Assembly: GCF_030160655.1 (NCBI RefSeq)
Contig: NZ_BSOT01000006.1
Coordinates: 558,001 to 622,000 of the forward strand
DNA length: 64,000 nt
From: Agaribacter marinus
GTDB taxonomy: Bacteria > Pseudomonadota > Gammaproteobacteria > Enterobacterales > Alteromonadaceae
Direction of reading: 5' to 3'
The position numbers and the translations under genes were made by a program. Every line of letters begins with the position of its first letter. Position 1 is the stretch's first letter. The notes below the pieces were generated by a model that ran no database searches, had not been told where the DNA came from, and saw only the letters and a program-made list of their open reading frames with translations. Shown piece by piece: positions 52,439-63,000 of this stretch.

Positions 52439-53348
52439 TAAGCACATAATAAATAGAGAGAAGTTTAAGACTCGAATGGCGGGGTACAACTTTTCGCAAT
52501 TATGTTACTTCGTCAGTTTTATTATTATAGTCGTGTCACTTATTGGCGGTTTAAGTACTTTTTATTTGGCGCTTTGCATTGCTATTTTAGGCTTGGCGCG
52601 AGAGCTAAATGTGCTTTTCTTAAAACTTTGGGACTATGCGTTAGGTAAGAGCTTTATCGTTATTATTTATGCAGGTGCTGCAAATATCGCGCTTGCATAT
52701 GCCGCTAGTCAAATCAATCAAATTACAGGTATCGAACCCTATCCATTTATCTTTACTATTGGGTTTACTGCACTTGTATTTACGCCGTTTTGGGTCGCAC
52801 TTAGTTCGTTACTCATATTGTCCGTCGTACTTATTTCTATCAATCTTTGGTTAGTACTCTCCATTTTATTACGAATATTTAGGGTTAATGTTAGAGCACA
52901 TTGGGAAGATCATCAAAACGTGTGGTTAACGATGATTTTGAGGCTTCTTTTAGTTCCCTTTGTTTGCGCATACCTATTTAGCATAGTGTTTCCGTATTTT
53001 GCAGACTCTAGCTTTGAAGCTTTGTTTACAAATAAAATCTATCAAAGAGTCATAGCATTAGATGCAAATGAGAATATTGAAGAGACAACGATTAGTGCAG
53101 AAGAAAACGCAAACGCAAACGCGTCGTTATTTGATCAAGAAACTCGACGGAAAGGACGCTTTTTAAAGTCGATTATTGCTGATTTTATATTCTACTTTGA
53201 AGCTTATGAATACAGTAGTTGTAAAAAAGAAAGTGGACAACGTAGTGTCGTCATTGACGATTTTTCTGTCTTGTTGATTTCGATTGATGAAACAAAGCCG
53301 TATGGATATAGCTACATCGTCGCTAAATGTGAGCCGGTCTATGAATAA
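52425..53348 (+). CDS. Multi-pass membrane protein of unknown function
   Basis: 307 residues with about six membrane helices in the first 205 residues (FVSFIIIVVSLIGGLSTFY, FIVIIYAGAANIALAYAAS, FIFTIGFTALVFTPFWVALS, LLILSVVLISINLWLVLSIL, LRLLLVPFVCAYLFSIVFPY) and a C-terminal soluble part of about 100 residues with KGRFLKSIIADFIFYFEAYE. I do not recognise a family. The start at 52425 lies inside the 20-codon ORF and has only a modest AGGTAAAG signal. The gene stands alone between rplI and a sensor kinase. Confidence 0.65.
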   Translation: MLNFSKHIINREKFKTRMAGYNFSQLCYFVSFIIIVVSLIGGLSTFYLALCIAILGLARELNVLFLKLWDYALGKSFIVIIYAGAANIALAYAASQINQITGIEPYPFIFTIGFTALVFTPFWVALSSLLILSVVLISINLWLVLSILLRIFRVNVRAHWEDHQNVWLTMILRLLLVPFVCAYLFSIVFPYFADSSFEALFTNKIYQRVIALDANENIEETTISAEENANANASLFDQETRRKGRFLKSIIADFIFYFEAYEYSSCKKESGQRSVVIDDFSVLLISIDETKPYGYSYIVAKCEPVYE

Positions 53349-53518
53349 AGTAGGTATTTACTTACGTTTACATGAGCTTTCTAAATCATATATTGTGCCT
53401 GTCGGTTTAGCATACTAGCGAGACTTTGTGGGCTTGATATTCTGCTGGTACCGTCTTGTTATTAATATACATTTCCAATAGTATCCTTCGTGAATGAACT
53501 ATAGGAAACAAACTTGTT

Positions 53519-54736
53519 TTGGTAGAAAGCCTTAAAAATAGCAGCGATCCTGAAGAACTTGCGCTTGAAAATACAAAAGAGCTTGAGATGCTTCGTGACA
53601 GAGTCATGACACTCGAAAGTGAGCTTTCTGCTTTAAGAGAACGTAATATTCTTCAAGCGCAAGTTATCAATTTACATCAAGACAGTATTTTTGTTAAAGA
53701 CCAATATTCTGAAATGATTTTTGCCAACGAAGCTGCATTAGATTTTTATGCAGAGCGAGACCAAGCGGAAAATGAGCTCGTTGATGCTGAGCATAATGCG
53801 GATAAAAAACTTAATCCCGAAAAGGTCAGCGGCGCGTTTTCAGGAGCGCAAGTTAAACGATTTAAAGAGACGGATAGAATAGCGTTTAAAGACGGTATTT
53901 TTCAGGCGCGCGAAAAAGTCATATTGGCTGACGGTAGTGAAACGTTTGCGAACTACGTAAAAAAGCGTTTTGTGGGCGATGATGGGCAACCATATTTGCT
54001 TTGTATTAGCCGCGAAGAAACCGAGCGTGAATCACTAATAAATGACTTAAAGCGTTCGAATCAAGACCTAGACAATTTTGCATACGTGGCGTCCCACGAT
54101 TTGCGAGCGCCATTAAACGCCATAAAAACCATTGTGTCATGGGTCGTCGAAGATTCAAAAGACGTCTTGCCCTTGGAAACCATCGACAATCTTTCATTGG
54201 TTATGAACCGTGCCGAGCGCATGGAAAAACTACTAAAGGATTTATTGGAATACAGTCGCATTGGTCGAGAGAAGCAGGAGCCGATAGATATTCCGGTAAA
54301 AGAAAAAATCTTTGAGTTATTGAATCTTGTAGATTTACCTATGGGCTTTGGTTTGCATTGTGACGATACAAGCATACTAGTACCAGAAGTGCCATTTAGT
54401 GTGGTGATGGTGAATCTTATTAGCAACGCGATTAAACATCACGATTCTACTAATGCGAATATCGACATTAAGGTTAAGAAAAAAGTACGAACAACAACTG
54501 TAACTGTTGCAGATGATGGACCCGGCGTACCCGATGCGTTTAAACAGAAAGTCTTTGAGCTATTTCGTACGTTAAAGTCTAGAGATGAAGTTGAGGCGTC
54601 TGGCATGGGCTTGAGTGTTGTGAAAAAATTGGTTGAACAATACGGCGGAACGATCACAATTGAAGACAACATCCCTCGTGGAACGCGATTTATTGTGAAC
54701 TGGCCGACAAAATATAAGCGTCCGACCATAAAATAA
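53519..54736 (+). CDS. Soluble PAS-domain sensor histidine kinase
   Basis: 405 residues without membrane helices. N-terminal coiled coil (residues 8-50), a PAS domain (about 48-165, NLHQDSIFVKDQYSEMIFAN), HisKA with VASHDLRAPLNAI (His near residue 195), and HATPase with NLISNAIKHHD, VADDGPGVPD and GMGLSVV. The order resembles phytochrome-like and bacteriophytochrome-associated kinases. Start is TTG at 53519, with AGGAAA about 10 nt upstream; no ATG lies near. The following gene encodes a REC-GGDEF-EAL protein, a likely phosphorylation partner. Confidence 0.88.
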   Translation: MVESLKNSSDPEELALENTKELEMLRDRVMTLESELSALRERNILQAQVINLHQDSIFVKDQYSEMIFANEAALDFYAERDQAENELVDAEHNADKKLNPEKVSGAFSGAQVKRFKETDRIAFKDGIFQAREKVILADGSETFANYVKKRFVGDDGQPYLLCISREETERESLINDLKRSNQDLDNFAYVASHDLRAPLNAIKTIVSWVVEDSKDVLPLETIDNLSLVMNRAERMEKLLKDLLEYSRIGREKQEPIDIPVKEKIFELLNLVDLPMGFGLHCDDTSILVPEVPFSVVMVNLISNAIKHHDSTNANIDIKVKKKVRTTTVTVADDGPGVPDAFKQKVFELFRTLKSRDEVEASGMGLSVVKKLVEQYGGTITIEDNIPRGTRFIVNWPTKYKRPTIK

Positions 54737-54907
54737 GCAGAAATAGAGATTAAAACCTTTCACTCTTTTGTATTTAATTGTAACGTATAGGTCTCTGGAG
54801 CGACTGGTCTCCTAACGGTACGAATCTCATCGCGTAAGTTTTCAAATAGGGATAATTTGAGTCATCTTAGGTAAGAGTGGTTACCATAGATTTAAGAGTA
54901 CTACCTG

Positions 54908-56635
54908 ATGGAAATGAGAAGGCGCCTTAAGGTTCTTGTTGTTGACGATGATTTAGTAGATAGAAAGATTATTCGTCGTACCCTCACTGCAAATTCTTTT
55001 GATGTAGACATCATTGAAGCGGTATCTGTTAACGAAGGTCTAGGAAAGCTTCGTCAAGAAAGTTTTGATGTAATATTACTTGATTATCGTATGCCTGGGT
55101 CTGATGGCATCGAAATGGTAAATGCACTGAGATCTCGTGCAGACTTAGGCAGTGTGGCTATCGTAATGATGAGTTCCGCAGAGAGCGAAGAACTTGCCGT
55201 GGAATGCATTGAAGCCGGAGCGCAGGATTTCATTCTAAAATCCGATATTGGCAAGTTGAATTTGCAACGTGCAATAACCCATGCACAAAAACGTTTTGAA
55301 CTTGAACACAAACTCCATCAAAATTACCTTAATGTAAAACACCTTTCTGAAAAAGATCCTCTTACTGGCTTATCGAATCGTCATCACTTCAATCAATTGA
55401 TGTCGATTTTGATTGATGGCGACGGCCATACGCGTTCTGACGTGGCGTTGATTTTGATGGATTTGGATAACTTTAAGTTCATTAATGACACAATGGGTCA
55501 CGATGCTGGCGACCGTTTGCTAATTGAATTTTCAAAACGAATAAAAGCACAACTTCGGCGACACGAAAGTTTTGCCCGCCTTGGTGGTGATGAGTTTGCC
55601 ATTATACTTAATGGTATCCGCTCTCCAGAACAAGTGACAATGGTCGCTGAACGTATTCATAAGGCCTTAAAACAACCTATTTTTATTGCTGAAAGCGAAC
55701 TTGAGTGTAATGCCAGTATTGGGGCTGCAATGTACCCTATGCAGGCTAAGAGCAAAGAAGATCTCGTAAAGTATGCAGATGTTGCAATGTATACCGCAAA
55801 ACGTGCCGGTAAAGGCATGGTGAAACTGTATGACGACTCGATGCAAGCCAAGTTTAGCCGACAGTACGATATTCAAGTTGGATTAAAAAAACACTTGAAT
55901 GACAACTCGTTTAATATGCATTTTCAACCCGTCATCGATATTAAGACGGGCGGCGAAATTGGTTACGAAGCCTTACTTCGCTGGCCGGATGACAAGGAAA
56001 TTTTTGTGCCGGATGAATTTATCCCTATTGCAGAAAAAAACAACGACATACATGAAATAGGCAATTGGGTGATTGATAGAGCGATTGAGCAAATTGCAGA
56101 TTGGCAACATCAGGCAACTAACACTAATTTCATTGCTATCAATATATCGCCCGTGCAATTGCAGTTCCCTAAAATTGCACAATATATAATTCAACGTGCA
56201 GAATACCATGCCGTAAAACCTGAAAACATCGTGCTCGAAATCACCGAAACAGCGCTTTTTGAACAGCAACACGTAATCAAAGAGTCTATCGAAACCTTAT
56301 CAAACTATGGTTTTGTCATTTCGCTTGATGACTTTGGTGTTGGTTATTCATCTATTTCTCACCTCATTAACTATCCTATAGACATTGTGAAACTAGACAA
56401 ATCACTATTCACGATTGACGAAAGTGAAGAAAAGCGTTTGGCTGTATTTGAAGCGTTGGCGACCATGCTAAAGCGGTTAGACATGACAGTTGTTGCTGAA
56501 GGGATTGAAACAGAAGAACATCTAAAAATGTGCCAAGCGTTAAAGATTGATCATGGGCAAGGTTTTTATTTTGCTAGACCTCAATCCGCCTCCGTAATTG
56601 AATCTAGATGGTATGAAACGGCTTTATTGGATTAA
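54908..56635 (+). CDS. Response regulator with GGDEF and EAL domains (c-di-GMP turnover)
   Basis: 575 residues: receiver (residues 8-125; VVDDDLVD, VILLDYRMPGSDG, MMSSAES, LKSD), GGDEF (about 145-300; LTGLSNRHHF, LMDLDNFKFINDTMGH, RLGGDEFAI intact active site) and EAL (about 315-570; YEALLRW, NISPVQLQ, ETALFE, DDFGVGYSS, VKLDKSLF, VAEGIET, all key residues present). Both a cyclase and a phosphodiesterase could therefore be active, controlled by phosphorylation, probably from the kinase 172 nt upstream. Cytoplasmic. Start ATG at 54908 or the next Met at 54914. Confidence 0.93.
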   Translation: MEMRRRLKVLVVDDDLVDRKIIRRTLTANSFDVDIIEAVSVNEGLGKLRQESFDVILLDYRMPGSDGIEMVNALRSRADLGSVAIVMMSSAESEELAVECIEAGAQDFILKSDIGKLNLQRAITHAQKRFELEHKLHQNYLNVKHLSEKDPLTGLSNRHHFNQLMSILIDGDGHTRSDVALILMDLDNFKFINDTMGHDAGDRLLIEFSKRIKAQLRRHESFARLGGDEFAIILNGIRSPEQVTMVAERIHKALKQPIFIAESELECNASIGAAMYPMQAKSKEDLVKYADVAMYTAKRAGKGMVKLYDDSMQAKFSRQYDIQVGLKKHLNDNSFNMHFQPVIDIKTGGEIGYEALLRWPDDKEIFVPDEFIPIAEKNNDIHEIGNWVIDRAIEQIADWQHQATNTNFIAINISPVQLQFPKIAQYIIQRAEYHAVKPENIVLEITETALFEQQHVIKESIETLSNYGFVISLDDFGVGYSSISHLINYPIDIVKLDKSLFTIDESEEKRLAVFEALATMLKRLDMTVVAEGIETEEHLKMCQALKIDHGQGFYFARPQSASVIESRWYETALLD

Positions 56636-56727
56636 GTCGAGACTAATTCAGTTGAGCTTCTCGAGCTAGTTGTATTTTTCGGTTCGTTCGTTATTGTTAT
56701 TTGGATTTAGCCTGATTACCAAGGGCA

Positions 56728-57525
56728 CTACAAATACCCTCCAACCGCTTGTATCGGATTCAATCCACTATTGTCACTTAGCCAAACGACTAACGCAGTT
56801 TTCTCAATCGCTATTCCTTTCTTTGCTAAGTCGCATTTAATCATCGAGTAATCTGGCAATTGGTAGGTAGTATTGTTTTCAAAATGTAGTGAGTCCATCG
56901 CAAGTACAACAAAATTGTCTTCCAGCGTCTTTCGAGCATTTTCACCACGCCTGACTTTGGTCAAGAGATCAAAGCCCAATATTGCGATATTAACCTTATG
57001 TGTACCGTCGAGTTCGCCATCAAACGAAATATTCAGTGCATCACCTTGCGTTTTTGCTTGCAGAACGCCCACGTTCTCTTTACTGAGGGACAAGCCCTTT
57101 CCTGCAAACCAACCGGTCCACTCCTGGCCATTTGCAACAAACCCTGGCGTATATACTGAGTTGATTGCACCCTGTTTGGCGTATTCTCGTTGTCGCTGAC
57201 TAAAGCTTTCGTTACCAAATGGATCTCGCCAACCTATATAATCCCAATAGTTCACATGAAACACGATGGGAATTATGTCTTGCCAGAGTTTTGGATTGTT
57301 TGTAATGTCATTTACCCATTGTTGCGCCGGCGGGCAACTGCTGCAACCTTGTGAAGAATATAATTCGAGTAAGGTCGTTTGATCTTGCTCAGACGTAAAA
57401 ATACGTGCAGAAGAATCAACGCTTGCAAGTGCAATATTCATCCATACTGTGAAAATGCTCAGTATGAATGACATAAGCAATATGAGTCCTAGGGATCTAA
57501 TAAAGCAATGAGGACATTTTTTCAT
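56728..57525 (-). CDS. DUF1223 secreted thioredoxin-like protein
   Basis: 265 residues. A hydrophobic N-terminal segment (LGLILLMSFILSIFTVWMNIAL) suggests export or anchoring. The family core LLELYSSQGCSSCPPAQQWV has a CxxC pair, followed by HVNYWDYIGWRDPFG, QREYAKQGAINSVYTPGFVANG and EWTGW, as in COG5429/DUF1223 proteins. Thioredoxin-like fold; redox role in the periplasm is likely but its partner is unknown. The C-terminal part (LVVWLSDNSGLNPIQAVGG) is a beta domain. Convergent with the GGDEF-EAL gene. Confidence 0.88.
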   Translation of the reverse strand: MKKCPHCFIRSLGLILLMSFILSIFTVWMNIALASVDSSARIFTSEQDQTTLLELYSSQGCSSCPPAQQWVNDITNNPKLWQDIIPIVFHVNYWDYIGWRDPFGNESFSQRQREYAKQGAINSVYTPGFVANGQEWTGWFAGKGLSLSKENVGVLQAKTQGDALNISFDGELDGTHKVNIAILGFDLLTKVRRGENARKTLEDNFVVLAMDSLHFENNTTYQLPDYSMIKCDLAKKGIAIEKTALVVWLSDNSGLNPIQAVGGYL

Positions 57526-57632
57526 GATGCGTACTCGGGAAAGTTTAGGATGTTAGTAGAGTACAATTTATTTATCACGAAACCGTCCAAGTCATTCGAC
57601 GAATCAGTAACAATTCATGACTCAATCATCCA

Positions 57633-58538
57633 CTAATTAGGGCTATTAAGTACTTTCCAGTCTTTTACTGCGGGCGTAATAATTCCTTCTTTGACGTAAT
57701 GCGGGGTGATACGTTTTTCGTTCCGTAATATTGTTAGCCCCCGTTCCAAGGCATTAAAAATTTCCTTACTATTTTTACTTTTTTTAGAAATCACAAACAC
57801 GCGCGAATTAAACACTTTTACCTTAACACCTTTGATGGGCAAAACGGTGACTCCGTAATAGGTAAATTCAAGGGATTTGTTTTTTGGAAATTCAATCAAG
57901 GAAAAATCTGCACGACCGGCTTTTAGCATATTCAACAATGATTCAAACTTAATAGTAGTTAACACTAAGCCAGATATCTCGCGAAGCGCCTTATAATCAT
58001 GTTCCCAATGTCTAAACGTGACAGACGAGTAATCTTTAAAGTTTATCAAGCTCGTTTGTTTAAACTTTTGTAATGGGTGACCCGGCGATGTATATATGCC
58101 TTTTTCAAATTCACCAAAACGAATCACTTCTTGAGTAATATACAAATCTTGAAAATTAGTAAGACTACTGCTCCAAACTGTCTCAGCAATAGTGTGTATC
58201 AGGCCACCATTTGCATCTCGTAAGGCCCGATTATAGTTAGGTACAGGGGATACATTTATATCAACTTTAACGTTTGCTGCGGCAAAAGCTTCACACATTA
58301 AAATAAGTTCAATCGCCATTCGATGATTGGGTCTATCATCAAACAAGCGTAACTCTTCACAGACGTTTTCGATGCTTTTCATATCATACTTGTCAAATGA
58401 GCCAGTATGCATGCCGATGTTTATTTTGAGGAGGGTTTTAAAGGTATTCGGGTTTGCATCAGCCACACTAGTGGCTATGCCGAAAAGTAGCACAAATAAA
58501 CACTGAAAGAATTTATTGTTATAAAACGTAGTGCTCAT
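57633..58538 (-). CDS. Periplasmic solute-binding-like protein
   Basis: 301 residues with signal peptide (CLFVLLFGIATSVADAN). The two-lobed pattern of family-3 extracellular solute-binding proteins is suggested by LKINIGMHTGSFDKYD, VKVDINVSPVPNYNRALRDA, TSLINFKDYSSVTFRHWEHD, LNMLKAGRADFSLIEFP and ALERGLTILRNEKRI. No ABC permease or ATPase is next to it, so it may serve a sensor or act alone. GAGGATGA precedes the ATG at 58536-58538. It follows moeA on the same strand with a 26-nt gap. Confidence 0.65.
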   Translation of the reverse strand: MSTTFYNNKFFQCLFVLLFGIATSVADANPNTFKTLLKINIGMHTGSFDKYDMKSIENVCEELRLFDDRPNHRMAIELILMCEAFAAANVKVDINVSPVPNYNRALRDANGGLIHTIAETVWSSSLTNFQDLYITQEVIRFGEFEKGIYTSPGHPLQKFKQTSLINFKDYSSVTFRHWEHDYKALREISGLVLTTIKFESLLNMLKAGRADFSLIEFPKNKSLEFTYYGVTVLPIKGVKVKVFNSRVFVISKKSKNSKEIFNALERGLTILRNEKRITPHYVKEGIITPAVKDWKVLNSPN

Positions 58539-58564
58539 TCATCCTCAAAATACATAATTACACC

Positions 58565-59788
58565 TTATAAACCAAACACCTGAATGTCGACAGTTTCACC
58601 TTCTTTAACGTTCCCTTGCTCTCTTTTTAGCACTGCAAAGCAATTTGCATTTAATACTGAGGTGAGCATGCCAGACCCTTGTGGTCCTGTCGGTTTAACT
58701 AATAACTTGCCACTTTCTTGCCAGTATATGGCACGTTGAAAATCTAGCCTCCCTGGGCGCTTAATAAAGGGCTCAGCCGCTATTGCACTAAGTAAGTTTG
58801 TGCTTTTGTCTCTCATACCAGACATTTGCGACAACGCAGGCATAGCAATTTGCTGTAAGGTTACGACCGCCGATACAGGGTTCCCCGGTAAACCAAAGAA
58901 AAAAGCACTATTGAGCTTGCCAAACGCCAACGGTTTTCCGGGTTTTATCGCGAGTTTCCAAAAATTTATATTGCCGATTTCTTCCAATACTTGTCGAGTG
59001 TAATCAGCCTCACCTACTGATACGCCACCAGACGAAATAACGATGTCTGTGTCTTGATCAGCTGTTAAAAATGCTTGTTTTATTTTGTCTGCACTGTCTT
59101 CAATTAACCCTAAATCGACCACTTCAAGGTATGCTTGAGAAAGCATAGATATTATGGCATATCGATTTGAGTCATATATTTGGCTGGCTTTTGCTGTAGT
59201 GCCTGGTGGACATAGCTCGTCACCAGTAGAAAATACTGCAACTTTAAGTTTACGATATACCTTTACACTACTTATACCAAGACTTGCGAGTATCCCAATG
59301 TCGATGGCACGAAGCGCTTGTCCCGCAGATAAAATAAGCTTTCCTTGCATAATATCTTCGCCACATTTTCGTATAGAATTGCCTTTTTTGGGTGAAGATA
59401 GGATGGAGATTTGATTTTCAACGGCATCGACGTTTTCTTGCATTTCGACTGTATCTGCGCCACTGGGTACTGTTGCGCCAGTCATGATTCTTACGCATTC
59501 GCCCTGATTTACTTGTCCGATGAAAGGTTTGCCAGCAAAGCTTTTACCAATCATTTTAAGTGCTTGTCCTGCAGATAAGTCTTGATGCCTAAAGGCGTAG
59601 CCGTCCATTGCTGAGTTATCGGTCGGTGGAACATTAATACTAGAATGAATATCTTCGGCAAGAATGCGACCTTGAGCGGCTAACAAATCACATTGTTCCG
59701 TTTCAGCAATTGCTTGTGTTGAAGAATTTATTTTTGCCAATGCTTGTTCTACCGAGAGCATCGACGTCGCTGTTTGATCGCAGTTCAT
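58565..59788 (-). CDS. moeA: Molybdopterin molybdotransferase MoeA
   Basis: 407 residues from ATG 59786-59788 (an in-frame GTG 21 nt earlier is possible). Inserts molybdate into adenylated molybdopterin. The family blocks are PPTDNSAMDGYAF, ECVRIMTGATVPSGADTV, KCGEDI, VAVFSTGDELCPPG, YDSNRY, SSGGVSVGEADYTRQ, IKPGKPLAFG and GLPGNPVSAVVT. It is needed for molybdoenzymes; moaA, moaB and mobA are not in the window. A solute-binding-like gene lies directly downstream, but it does not resemble ModA. Confidence 0.95.
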   Translation of the reverse strand: MNCDQTATSMLSVEQALAKINSSTQAIAETEQCDLLAAQGRILAEDIHSSINVPPTDNSAMDGYAFRHQDLSAGQALKMIGKSFAGKPFIGQVNQGECVRIMTGATVPSGADTVEMQENVDAVENQISILSSPKKGNSIRKCGEDIMQGKLILSAGQALRAIDIGILASLGISSVKVYRKLKVAVFSTGDELCPPGTTAKASQIYDSNRYAIISMLSQAYLEVVDLGLIEDSADKIKQAFLTADQDTDIVISSGGVSVGEADYTRQVLEEIGNINFWKLAIKPGKPLAFGKLNSAFFFGLPGNPVSAVVTLQQIAMPALSQMSGMRDKSTNLLSAIAAEPFIKRPGRLDFQRAIYWQESGKLLVKPTGPQGSGMLTSVLNANCFAVLKREQGNVKEGETVDIQVFGL

Positions 59789-60016
59789 TGAGTATATGGG
59801 CCTTAACACGAATAATCATTTTCGGCCGTTAATATAGCATAAACAGGTATATATTTTTATAACACGTACTCATTAACACTAATCAACTATTATCCAAAAT
59901 CGTTATGTTATCGATACGAACTTTGCTAGACAGTTCATTAATACTAAATAGTACCTATATGTTAAAGCGTGCTTAGCAAATACCTTGTTGGATGATAACT
60001 GAGTAAGTACCTCGTA

Positions 60017-63000
60017 ATGTTGAATGAAAAAGACGGATTTGTCTTGTTACTAAATAAGCTCCAATCTACCGAAAATATGTCGGGGCCGCTGGCTGGGCTG
60101 ATTGCAGATAAGACGCCTGAACAGCTAAATTCCTTTGTAAATGTTGTGGGTTTAATCACTGCGATTGTCTTTGCTGTATTAATCATTGGTATCGTTGTTG
60201 GTATTTTTACAAAAAAGAAATTAAACAAAGCGCTTGAAAAGCAAGTTAGCCTTCAAAACGCTATTCCTGCGGGTATATTGCAGGTGGATACGGAAGGTAA
60301 GATTACTGGTGCAAACAAAGACAGTGCAAAGCTTTTAGGTCGTCAGCATGACAAACTCATTGGCATGTCATTGGCGTCGTGTTTTGTAGAGAACAATCAA
60401 GAGACAGTATTAGAGGCACTCAATGCAACAGACGCAAAAGTTCAGGCATGTGCACGTGCAAGCAAGTTAATACTTGCAGTAAACATTGGCGCGCTGATAA
60501 GTACGCACGATGGTATGACAAGAAGCATCGTACTTGTTGATCAAAATAACTTACAACGTGCATTTACAAAATCTAAAGATGAACACAGGCATCTTTTGTC
60601 TTTTGTTGCAAACGCAAATCTCGGAAAGATCATTGGTGATTTATCCGATGAAGAAATCAGATTGGATGAAGCCGCAGCTACATTACTTTCTTCAGATGAT
60701 TACCCGCTTATTGACCATAAAAAAGCGTTGCCATTTCAGTCTCTAATTGAATATGTTCACAAGGGGGACGCAGAAAAATGGAAGCGCTTGTTGGATACCT
60801 TTGCGCATAAAGGGTATGCCGAAGTGAGTCTGCGTGTTAAACCACTTAATGCGCCAAGCCATACACAGACAGATGACGCTGGTGTGGTAGAACAATTCTA
60901 CTATTTACCCATTAAATTTAGGCTAAGTACGCAAAGTGAAAAGCAAGAGGAGCGCTTCACGCAATTTGACGCCATTATTGAGCGTGAAAACGACTTAGCA
61001 GAATACAAGCAGCAAAATGTTATTATTGAGCAGCAACTACAGTCTATGCTAAGCGCCAACGCAAACCCTGTGTATACACTAGACGGCGTTGGCAATATTA
61101 CCTCGCATAACAATGCATTTAGCTCATTGCTGCGTATTGTAAATCCTAATATCAATACTCAGAATATTTTTGAAGCGCAAGTATTTCCTGAAAATATTCT
61201 GGAATTGCATAAGCGAAGCGCGGGTGTGAGTAATTTTGCTCAGCAAGCCGAGTGCAAAGTAATTGCACATGATGGGCGAGAATTACACTTACGCTGTTTT
61301 ATTGCGTTTTATACGGCGAATGAGTATTTGAGTGAAAAGACAGAGCGCAGAGTCGTGGGCTCTATTTTAGACGTTACTGAAGTGATTGAATCAAAAACGC
61401 AACTCAAGAGTGAGCGAGAGCAGCTAGAAAATATGCTGAATTTGGCGCCAGTTGCCATAGCAACTATTGACGCTGAAGACCGTGTAATTACCGCAAATCA
61501 CAATATGCTTCATAGACTGCAATATTCAGAAAATGAGCTTAAACATGGTAACTTCTATCAGTTGTTTTCTGACCCTGCTGAGGCAGGTAAGGCAGCGAAG
61601 AAGCTAAATCAAACCGGTAAGTTACGTGATTTTCATGCAAGGTTGAAAGGGAAAGACAACCAACTTCACCCTAGCGAATTACATATCGACCTTATTAATC
61701 GCGAAAAACAAGAGTATCTATGTTGGATCGCAGATCGTTCAGACGAGCAGTTCCAACAGGATAAGTTTGATAGCCTACTTGAACATAGCAGTATGCCAAT
61801 GGCGATATTGAATGAGCAAGGATTTCATAAGCTGAACGAAGCGGCGTTGTCGTTCTTTGGTGCGCAAGACGAATATGAATTGCGCAACGTGATGCCTTAT
61901 TCTACAAAACTTAACAGCAACGAACTGAAAGCAAGTCGTTTAAAGCGGGCAATCGAGCAAGTTAAACAATCGGGTAAAGTGCACTCACTTGATTGGGAGT
62001 ACCAGATTGGCGACTATTCTCTCCCTTGCCATTCTACATATGTACCCATTTATAAAGATAAGTCTTTTGATTCGATTCTGTGCATATGGATGGACAAACG
62101 AGAATTACAAAAGGCTGATGAAGCAAGGGCACAAGCCTTGAGCCTTAAACAAGCAGCAGAGCGCGAGAGCGAAGAAAAGCAAAAATTACTTGCAGACAGT
62201 CAAGATGAGCTTGCGAATAAAATGAAATCGCTGGAAGACACTCAGCAAGAACTGAAGAGTGTACAGGCACGCTTTGATGAAACTTGCAGCGAATACTCTC
62301 AGTTAAAAGAAGAACACAAGAGTGTTGCCGACAACCTTCAACAATTGCAAAGTGATTACAGCCAAAGTCGAGGCATGCTTGCCGACGCACAGCGCACAAA
62401 CTCCGAATTAAAAGATCAATTAGACTCATCCGCTGAACAGGTAAAAGGGCTACATGACCAACGGGAACAAATTGCCATCGCCCTTAGAGAGAGTGAAAAT
62501 AAGTACAAAGATGCCCAACAGGCACTTGCTTTAAGTGAAGATAATGCGCAACAACTTAAATCGCATCTAAAAGACCAAAAAGGCAAAATGACGACACTTG
62601 TTTCGCAAATACAACATATGAAAGACGCAGTGAGTGATAAAGATGAGCAAATTAATCAGGTAAGTGAACAAATTCAATCTTTGCAATCTCAATTGTCGAG
62701 TTCAGCAACAACGACAGAAAGTTTACGCCAACAACTAGTTAATCAACGTAAAGCGAGTGAAGAGGCCGAAAAACAACGACGCGCGCTTGAGCAAACGTAT
62801 GAGCTTGCGCAATCTGAAATTCAAAATAAAGCACAACATTTGGAGCACTTACAACGTGAAATGCAGAAGCTTGAGGAAATGTCGAATCAAGAAAAAGGTG
62901 ATATGCAGGCGCAGCAATCTGCACTTCGCGAAGAGCTTGAAAATAAACAACAGCAGCTACAGCGGACAAAAGATGCGTTGAGTGCCGCTCAACAAACGGC

